DNA of 64,000 nt. Origin: Amycolatopsis vastitatis. GTDB taxonomy: Bacteria > Actinomycetota > Actinomycetes > Mycobacteriales > Pseudonocardiaceae. The stretch spans positions 1-64,000 of the forward strand of contig NZ_NMUL01000077.1 in NCBI RefSeq assembly GCF_002234595.1, read 5' to 3'. Numbering within the stretch: position 1 is the first letter of the stretch; each line of letters opens with the position of its first letter. A program made the position numbers and the translations under genes. The notes beneath the pieces were generated by a model. It ran no database searches, was not told the DNA's origin, and was given only the letters and a program-made list of their open reading frames with translations. Of the stretch, positions 58,074 to 64,000 are shown piece by piece.

Positions 58074-60695
58074 ATGGCCAGGCAAAACGGGGTGGCACGA
58101 CGACTGCGGTTGCGGGCGGGGCTGACCCAGGAGGCGCTCGCGGCGCGTTCCGGGGTCTCCGTGAGCACGATTCGCGGGCTGGAGACCGGCTCACGACGCA
58201 ATCCCCAGCTTTCGTCGCTGCAAAGACTCGCCGACGCGATGAACCTTTCCGCCGACGAACGCGAGAAACTGCTGACCGCGGCCATGGGCGATGGCGCCGA
58301 CCATCCACAGCGGACAGATGTGGATCCGCCGCCCGTGCCGCGGCAGCTGCCCGCCGACGTGGTCAACTTCGCCGGGCGCGAGGAATACCTCAGCAGGCTG
58401 GACGCCTTGCTAAACCACCGGCAACGGCCTGCCGTAGTGATCTCCGCCATCGCGGGCGTCGGCGGGGTCGGCAAGACCGCGCTCGCCCTGCATTGGGCGC
58501 ACCGGGTCTCCGCCCGGCACCCGGATGCCCAGCTCTACGTCAACCTCCGCGGTCACGCCGCGGATCCGCCGATGACGCCCGCCGACGTGCTGCCCATGTT
58601 CCTGCGCGCGTTGGGCGTGGCCCAAGCCGCGATCCCGGTCACCGAGGCCGAACAGACGGCGATGTACCGGTCGCTGCTTGCGGGCCGCCGAGCGCTCGTT
58701 GTGCTGGACAACGCCGCGAGCGCCGAGCAGGTCCGGCCGCTGCTGCCCGGCAGCCCAGCCTGCACCGTGCTGGTCACCAGCCGGGCCGACCTGCTCGGGC
58801 TCACCGCCCTCCACGACGCCCATCGCCTGGTCCTCGACGTGCTTCCCGCCGGTGAAGCGCAGGCCCTGCTGACCATGATCCTGGGGGCGGACCGGGTCGC
58901 GGCGGAACCCGGGGCCACCGGCACGCTCGCCCGGCTCTGCGGGTACCTGCCGCTGGCCCTGCGGATCGCCGCCGCCCAGCTGGCCGGCGATCCCGGCGCG
59001 ACCATCACAAGCTACGCCGCCCGGCTCGACGCAGGCGACCGGCTCAGCCGGCTGGCGATCGGGCAGGACCGGGACGCCGCCGTCCGGACGTCATTCGGGC
59101 TGTCCTACGGCACACTCGACGTCCCGACCGCCCGCCTGTTCCGCAGGCTCGGTTGCGCGCCTGGGCCCGACTTCGGAGTCGCCGCGGCCGCGGCACTGAT
59201 CGACGCCTCCGCCGATCACGCGGCACGGCTTCTGGACCGTCTCGCCGCAGCACATCTGATCGAGTCACCGCGGCCGGGACGATATGCGCTGCACGACCTC
59301 CTTCGGCTCTATGCGTCCGAACGAGCACACGCCGAGGACGACCTCGGGGAGCGTGACGCCGCCCTGCGGCGGCTGTTCGACATGTATCTGCACACAGCCG
59401 ACACGGCGACGACACTGGCGTACCCGACCAGTGTGCCGGTCCTGTCGCACCTGGCCGGTTCCGGCGAACGATCGCTGCGCTTCCCGGGCTTCGGACGAGC
59501 CAAGTCGTGGCTCGACGTCGAACGGCCCAACCTTGTCGCCGTGATGCGGCACGCCGCAGAGCACGGACCGACGGAGGTGACGTGGCGCCTCGCCGCGGTC
59601 CTGACCCCGTACTTCTACGGCGGCATGCACCGGTCAGACTGGCTCGAAGTGGCCGAACTCGGCCTGCAGGTCGCCCAGAAGGCCGATGACCGAACCGCCG
59701 AAGCGACGATGATGCACGTGCTGCACCGGGTCCACTTCGCCTTCGGCGACTACGACACGGCCCTCAAGCACGGCCTGCGCGGCCGCGATCTCCTGCTGCA
59801 GGCAGACGACCCCGGTACCGAAGCCGAGATCTGCAAGCAGTTCGGACACACCTACTGGCTGCTGGGGCGGCTCGCCGAGTCGCTGGAGAACTTCACCCGG
59901 GGCCGGGACCTCTACCGGAAGATCGGCAACCGCATCTGCGAACTGGTCTGCGTCAACGGCATGGCACTGTCCTACCTGGACTGGGGGCGGCTCAGCGAAG
60001 TCCTCGAGCACACCAGCGAGGTCTTGGTCCTCCACCGCGAAGTCGGGGCCCGGCTGTGCGAGGCGGCGGCCCTGCACATCAGAGCGCTGGCCCTGACCGA
60101 ACTCGGCCGTTTCGACGAGGCTCTCGACGACGGCATCACCGCCTTGGCGATGTACCACGAAACGGGTTTCCGCTACAACGAAGCGTCGGTGCTCAGCTGC
60201 ATCGCCGGCGCTTACCGCGACACCGGCCGTCACCCGGAAGCGCTGGAGTACGCGCACAAAGCCCGCACCTTGGCCGAGGAGTTCAACGACACGCGCGGCA
60301 CCAGCCTCGCCCACACGGTCCTCGCCAGAACGCACCTGCTGCTCGACCAGCCGGACCAGGCGGCGCAGCACGTCGACGAAGCAGTACGCATCGCCGACGG
60401 CACCGGCTACCGGCGCGCCTACGTGGACGCAATGATCGAACTCGCTGCGATTACGAACGCCCGTGGCGAACACGCGCGTGCCCTCGGCCACGCACAAACT
60501 GCGTTGGAACTGGCGCGGCAATGCCAGTACCGAGCCTGCACCGGCATGGCGCTCACTGTCCTCGCCGAAATCCACGTCGGCGATGGCGACGGCGGGACCG
60601 CACGCGTCCTGGCCGAAGAAGCACTGACCATCCACCGCCAAGTCGGACACCGCCCTGGCGAAGCCCGCGCGTTGGACATTCTCGACTCTCTGTAA
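58074..60695 (+). CDS. HTH - NB-ARC - TPR transcriptional regulator
   Basis: 873 residues; a GTG three bases upstream is also possible. N-terminal XRE-type HTH (RLRAGLTQEALAARSGVSVS, TIRGLETGSRRNPQLSSL). NB-ARC at about 95-400: AGVGGVGKTALAL, ALVVLDNAASAEQ, CTVLVTSRADLLG, LCGYLPLALRIAA. C-terminal TPR array from about 500 (FGHTYWLLGRLAESLENFTR, RALALTELGRFDEALDDGIT). This is the AfsR/SARP-like STAND layout with an XRE domain. It probably controls the divergent secreted-protein/PKS operon through the shared element. Confidence 0.9.
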   Translation: MARQNGVARRLRLRAGLTQEALAARSGVSVSTIRGLETGSRRNPQLSSLQRLADAMNLSADEREKLLTAAMGDGADHPQRTDVDPPPVPRQLPADVVNFAGREEYLSRLDALLNHRQRPAVVISAIAGVGGVGKTALALHWAHRVSARHPDAQLYVNLRGHAADPPMTPADVLPMFLRALGVAQAAIPVTEAEQTAMYRSLLAGRRALVVLDNAASAEQVRPLLPGSPACTVLVTSRADLLGLTALHDAHRLVLDVLPAGEAQALLTMILGADRVAAEPGATGTLARLCGYLPLALRIAAAQLAGDPGATITSYAARLDAGDRLSRLAIGQDRDAAVRTSFGLSYGTLDVPTARLFRRLGCAPGPDFGVAAAAALIDASADHAARLLDRLAAAHLIESPRPGRYALHDLLRLYASERAHAEDDLGERDAALRRLFDMYLHTADTATTLAYPTSVPVLSHLAGSGERSLRFPGFGRAKSWLDVERPNLVAVMRHAAEHGPTEVTWRLAAVLTPYFYGGMHRSDWLEVAELGLQVAQKADDRTAEATMMHVLHRVHFAFGDYDTALKHGLRGRDLLLQADDPGTEAEICKQFGHTYWLLGRLAESLENFTRGRDLYRKIGNRICELVCVNGMALSYLDWGRLSEVLEHTSEVLVLHREVGARLCEAAALHIRALALTELGRFDEALDDGITALAMYHETGFRYNEASVLSCIAGAYRDTGRHPEALEYAHKARTLAEEFNDTRGTSLAHTVLARTHLLLDQPDQAAQHVDEAVRIADGTGYRRAYVDAMIELAAITNARGEHARALGHAQTALELARQCQYRACTGMALTVLAEIHVGDGDGGTARVLAEEALTIHRQVGHRPGEARALDILDSL

Positions 60696-60849
60696 GAACT
60701 CGGTCCGGGCGCCGCCCGGCCACCTGGACTCTGTCGTTCGCACGGTAGCCGCGTATGGGCAAACGCCAAACCTCATTGATTTCGAACGTCTACGAGGTTG
60801 CCGATAGGCCCGCGCTCGGCGGTAGACATCGGACCGTGCTGGCCGACGA

Positions 60850-61467
60850 CACTTGACCTCGCGTCCACCTCGGACCTGTGTGCGCTGGCCTGGTGTCTCC
60901 CCGATGGGCAAGGCGGCGACGATCTGCTGTGGCGGCTGTGGTGCCCGGAAGGTGCGCTGGAGGCCGTCGACCGGCGTGCCGCCGAACAGGCCCGGGTATG
61001 GGTCGACCGCGGCGTGCTGATCGCCACACCCAGCGACGTCGCGGACCACAACATCCGCACGCAGATCAACCTCGACGGCGAGGCGTTCGCGGTTCGGGAG
61101 ATCGCCTACGACCCGTGGAACCCCAGCCAGCTGGTGTCCGACCTGCTTGGCGACGGCGCTCCGCTGGTGAAGATGTGCCAGGGCTTCGGCTCAATGTCCG
61201 CGCCCACCAAAGGAGTTTCAGCGGCTCGCCCCAGAAGGCACCGCCGAAGCTCCCCGGCTGCGGCACGGCGGCAACGCCGCGATTCGCTGGCAGGTTGACA
61301 ACCTGGCCGTAGAAATGGACGCTGCAGGAAATGTCAAGCCCAGCAAGCGGAACTCCGGCGACAAGTTCGACGGCGTCGTCGCGTTGATTATGGCTCTCGA
61401 CCGCGCCGTCCATTACACTCCGCCGCGCCGCAGTGTATATTACGATGGAAACCTTGAAATCGTCTAG
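60850..61467 (+). pseudogene. Phage terminase large subunit, nuclease-domain fragment, frameshifted
   Basis: LDLASTSDLCALAWCLPDG and REIAYDPWNPSQLVSDLLGD match the nuclease domain of siphophage TerL. One extra G near 61211 shifts the frame, after which LRHGGNAAIRWQVDNLAVEM, SGDKFDGVVALIMALDRAV complete the C-terminus up to the TAG at 61465-61467. The ATPase half is absent. It is a remnant of a lost prophage between the two regulator modules. Confidence 0.8.
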
Positions 61468-61847
61468 CAGTTCATCTTCACGGCGTCGGTGATGTTGTTC
61501 GCGCCATCAAGGAGGTCGCGGCGTGCACCGGCGGCCATTCCGTCAACCAGGTCGAAGTGCTGTGATCTGGCATTCCAGTTGAAGAAGGATATGGAGTGCC
61601 CAGTCCTGTTCCACGCTGACGAAACCCTGTCGCCGTAGCCCGACAGTCCGTAGTTGGTCAATTCGTTGCAGTAGTTGTTCTGGTACGACACAATGTGATT
61701 TGCGCCACTGAATCCGTCATAGAGGCAAATTTGATTACTGTCGCACCAGTCCCAATCTTGAGTGGTTGCCGATGCCGGTGACACATTCGCGCCTATCAGT
61801 GCAAGTGCACAACCGGTGGTGACGAGGACTTTGCGCATAGTCGACAT
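61464..61847 (-). CDS. Secreted peptidase-inhibitor I36-like protein
   Basis: 127 residues; GGGAGGAA lies six bases before the ATG. Signal peptide with VLVTTGCALALIGANVSPAS. The mature part begins with a Trp/Cys stretch and has CLYDGFSGANHIVSYQNNYC followed by YGDRVSSAWNRTGHSISFFN, the pattern of the I36 inhibitor/beta-gamma-crystallin-like secreted family of actinomycetes. It diverges from the HTH-NB-ARC regulator at 61993. Its stop overlaps that of the TerL remnant. Confidence 0.78.
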   Translation of the reverse strand: MSTMRKVLVTTGCALALIGANVSPASATTQDWDWCDSNQICLYDGFSGANHIVSYQNNYCNELTNYGLSGYGDRVSSAWNRTGHSISFFNWNARSQHFDLVDGMAAGARRDLLDGANNITDAVKMNC

Positions 61848-61913
61848 GTCATTCCTCCCTGGTGGATGTCGCGTTTCTGATTCCTCATGATGCTGGTGGG
61901 TCGCTCAGGGAGG

Positions 61914-61963
61914 CCAGGTCACGGACCGGCCACCTGTGGCCGGTTGTGCGCTACGGTCGGCTG
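61914..61963. promoter_or_regulatory. Shared operator/promoter element, copy B
   Basis: It contains the perfect palindrome CCGGCCA-CCTG-TGGCCGG at 61926-61943 inside a 50-base segment that matches copy A at 57991-58040. It lies between the I36-like gene and the regulator gene. Confidence 0.65.
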
Positions 61964-61992
61964 GGAGGGAGATCCCGGATCCTTCGAGGGGG

Positions 61993-64000
61993 ATGAGGGT
62001 GGCGGACGAGACCGGCTCGGTGGTGCGGCGGCTGCGGTTGCGGGCCGGGTTGACACAGGAGGGGCTTGCGGAGCGGTCCGGCGTGTCGGTACGAACCATT
62101 CGAGGGATTGAAACTGGTAGCCGGCGTAATCCCCAGCTTGCCTCTTTGGTGCAGTTGGCGGATGCACTCGAGCTTTCGGCGGGCGACCGTCAAGACTTGC
62201 TGACGTCGCTGGTTCCGGCGACGCCAGCGGTCACCGGGCCGCCGTTGAACGCGACGGACGAGCCGGTGGTGGTGCCCCGGCAACTGCCCGCCGTCCCCGC
62301 GTCGTTCGCCGGCCGCCGCACCGAGCTGGACCGGCTTGATGCCGTGCCGGCCGGGACGGCGGTCATCGCCGGGCCGGGTGGAATCGGCAAGACCTGGCTG
62401 GCGCTGAATTGGGCCCACCGCCACCGCGACCGATTTCTCGATGGTCAGCTGTTCGTGGACCTGCGTGGCTTCAGCCCGGACGAGCGGCCGATGGATCCGG
62501 ACGTGGCCGTGCGGGGCTTCCTCGACTCCCTGGGCGTCGAACCGAACCGGGTCCCTGCCGACCCGCACGCCCGCACCGCGCTGTTCCGCAGCCTGGTCGC
62601 CGGGAAGCGGCTGCTAATCGTGCTTGACAACGCCACCGGCACCGGTCAGGTCGTCCCGCTGCTGCCCGGCGGCGATACCTGCACCGTGCTGGTCACCAGC
62701 CGCGCCCGGCTGGTCGGGCTGGTCGCCGGGCACGACGCCCACCTCGTGCTCGTGGGCACGCTGCCAGACCCCGAAGCCCGCGCGTTGCTCGCGCGCCGGC
62801 TGGGCACGGCGCGGATCACGGCAGAACCGGCCGCGGTCGAGGAGATGATCGAGTTCTGCGGCGGGTTCCCGCTGGCGCTGGGCGTACTCGCCGGCCACGC
62901 CGCCATCCGGCCGCAGCTGCCTCTGGCCGCTCTCGTCACCGACCTCCGCGAGATGGGCCTCGATCTGCTCGACCACGACCCGGCCGCCGGGCTACCTACC
63001 GTGCTGTCCTGGTCCCTGCGCCACCTGACGACCGAACAACGCACCGTGTTCGCCCTGCTCGGGATCGCCCCCGGCCCGGACATCGGCCTTCCGGCAGCAG
63101 CGTCGCTCACCGCGCTGCCGACGGCACGCGCACGCAAAGTCGTGCGCGCCCTCGAGGAAGCCTCCCTGCTCACCCGCGACAGGCACGGGCGGTGCGCCAT
63201 GCACGACCTGGTCCGCGCCTATGCCATCACCGTGGCGCACGACCTGGCCGAGCCGGCGCGGCAGACGGCCCTGGAGCGGGTGGTGGACTTCTACCTGCAC
63301 ACAGCCAACACCGCCGACCGCCTGCTCAACCCCCACCGCCGGCTCCAACTCGACCCGCCCGCGCCCGGCACCCGCCCCCACCCGCTGTCCGACGCCGCGG
63401 CCGCGCTGGCCTGGCTGACCGCCGAGCACGCCCACGTGCTGGCCGCCCAACACACTGCCGAGAGCCAACACCGGTACCGCGTCGTCTGGCAACTGGCCTG
63501 GACGCTCTACACATTCTTGGTCCGGCGGGGATACCGCGACGAAGTCCGCACGGCGTGGCAGACGGCGGTGGCCGCCACCGCTCACCTGCCCGACCCCGCC
63601 GCCCGCGCACTCGCCCACCGCCGCCTCGGCCGCGCCTATTCCCGGCTGGGACAGCACGAAGATGCAATTTCCCAGCTGCGCCGCGCCCTCGACCTGACCG
63701 AAGACCCCACCGAGCAAGCCCACATCCACCACGCGTTCGCGGCGGCCTGGGAGCGGCGCGCGGACCATCGGCGCGCCTTGGAGCACGCGCAACGGGCACT
63801 GGATCTCTACCACCGGCTCGGCTTTCCGTTGCTGGAGGCCCATGCGCTCACCGCAATCGGCTCGTCGGCCGTCCACCTGGGCGACTACGACACCGCCCGG
63901 CAACACTGCCGAACCGCACTCGTCCTGTGCCGCCGCCACCACGACCCCGCCGGCGAGGCTGACACCCTCCACACCCTCGGCCGGGCCGCCCACCACGCCA
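61993..64000 (+). CDS. HTH - NB-ARC - TPR regulator, runs off the window end
   Basis: About 669 codons are visible without a stop. XRE-type HTH (RLRLRAGLTQEGLAERSGVS, TIRGIETGSRRNPQLASL). NB-ARC at about 95-400 with AGPGGIGKTWLAL, LLIVLDNATG, CTVLVTSRARLVG and CGGFPLALGVLAG. TPR units from about 530 (LGRAYSRLGQHEDAISQLRR, YDTARQHCRTALVLC). The NB-ARC/TPR part is strikingly like that of the STAND protein at 15456 (for example LPTVLSWSLRHL and LLGIAPGPD in both). A GTG at 61999 is an alternative start. It probably regulates itself and the I36-like gene. Confidence 0.88.
   Translation, partial: MRVADETGSVVRRLRLRAGLTQEGLAERSGVSVRTIRGIETGSRRNPQLASLVQLADALELSAGDRQDLLTSLVPATPAVTGPPLNATDEPVVVPRQLPAVPASFAGRRTELDRLDAVPAGTAVIAGPGGIGKTWLALNWAHRHRDRFLDGQLFVDLRGFSPDERPMDPDVAVRGFLDSLGVEPNRVPADPHARTALFRSLVAGKRLLIVLDNATGTGQVVPLLPGGDTCTVLVTSRARLVGLVAGHDAHLVLVGTLPDPEARALLARRLGTARITAEPAAVEEMIEFCGGFPLALGVLAGHAAIRPQLPLAALVTDLREMGLDLLDHDPAAGLPTVLSWSLRHLTTEQRTVFALLGIAPGPDIGLPAAASLTALPTARARKVVRALEEASLLTRDRHGRCAMHDLVRAYAITVAHDLAEPARQTALERVVDFYLHTANTADRLLNPHRRLQLDPPAPGTRPHPLSDAAAALAWLTAEHAHVLAAQHTAESQHRYRVVWQLAWTLYTFLVRRGYRDEVRTAWQTAVAATAHLPDPAARALAHRRLGRAYSRLGQHEDAISQLRRALDLTEDPTEQAHIHHAFAAAWERRADHRRALEHAQRALDLYHRLGFPLLEAHALTAIGSSAVHLGDYDTARQHCRTALVLCRRHHDPAGEADTLHTLGRAAHHA

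Noticed and set aside
1..64000. CRISPR arrays, rRNA and tRNA genes
   Set aside because: No regularly spaced direct repeats with spacers, no rRNA signatures and no complete cloverleaf noticed by reading.

Overview
The window is very GC-rich, with dense short-spaced and overlapping genes, GTG starts, a WhiB protein, SpdB/TraB conjugation proteins, many HTH-TPR and NB-ARC regulators and a TCGAAC-N4-GTTCGA SOS box. This points to a filamentous actinomycete, most likely a Pseudonocardiaceae or Streptomyces relative (inference; no rRNA or tRNA was seen). It reads as accessory DNA: conjugative-element genes, two insertion sequences, decayed Tn7-like, integrase and prophage fragments, conflict-type STAND proteins and a RiPP cluster.

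Layout. 1-5.2 kb (minus): end of a partial gene, a GNAT protein, an APC-type permease, two tandem GPP34-like genes (one frameshifted) and a membrane-anchored Mrr-like nuclease. 5.3-14.4 kb: transfer module of an actinomycete integrative conjugative element (AICE), with two small HTH/Cys proteins, two HTH-TPR regulators flanking a Nudix (Pif-like) gene, an XRE regulator, WhiB, three SpdB/DUF2637-type membrane proteins and a TraB/FtsK translocase. No integrase or replication gene is visible. A 33-bp element is repeated in front of the regulator and the WhiB-tra operon. 14.7-19.5 kb: a decayed TniQ-like gene, a nucleoside-phosphorylase/NB-ARC/TPR STAND protein and an NrtR-like Nudix regulator. 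20.5-22.0 kb: intact IS256-family element with an 8-bp target duplication, next to TnsA debris. 22.4-24.7 kb is mostly decayed but holds a 49-aa peptide gene with an upstream palindrome.

24.7-28.6 kb: two converging three-gene cassettes, each small membrane protein then ECF sigma factor. One ends in a Crp/Fnr-type protein and the other in a nucleotidyl-cyclase-like domain plus an EAD2-like domain, so a possible cyclic-nucleotide maker and sensor face each other. 28.8-41.2 kb: HTH-TPR regulator and APH-type kinase, a string of overlapping small genes, then an FxLD-type class I lanthipeptide cluster: PCMT-like methyltransferase, precursor, LanB, LanC, a stand-alone SpaB_C-type protein and a helical-repeat protein. 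A perfect 16-bp stem hairpin lies between precursor and lanB.

41.3-46.7 kb: error-prone polymerase dnaE2 with an upstream SOS box, a GNAT gene, small ORFs and a nonsense-mutated integrase start. 46.7-48.9 kb: an AT-richer HTH/coiled-coil/receiver/LuxR-type regulator diverging from a 42-aa membrane peptide across a perfect palindrome. 49.0-50.9 kb: IS701-family element with a frameshifted transposase and a MazF-like passenger. 51.1-54.3 kb: STAND ATPase with about a dozen helical repeats, and a chimera of a hydrolase N-terminus with an ImuB C-terminus. 54.8-64 kb: modules in which a small secreted protein diverges from an HTH-NB-ARC-TPR regulator. Two are intact and share an operator-like sequence. 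In a third only the first codons of the regulator remain. One module has acquired a type III polyketide synthase and a DUF5317 membrane protein. A frameshifted phage terminase remnant lies between the last two modules.
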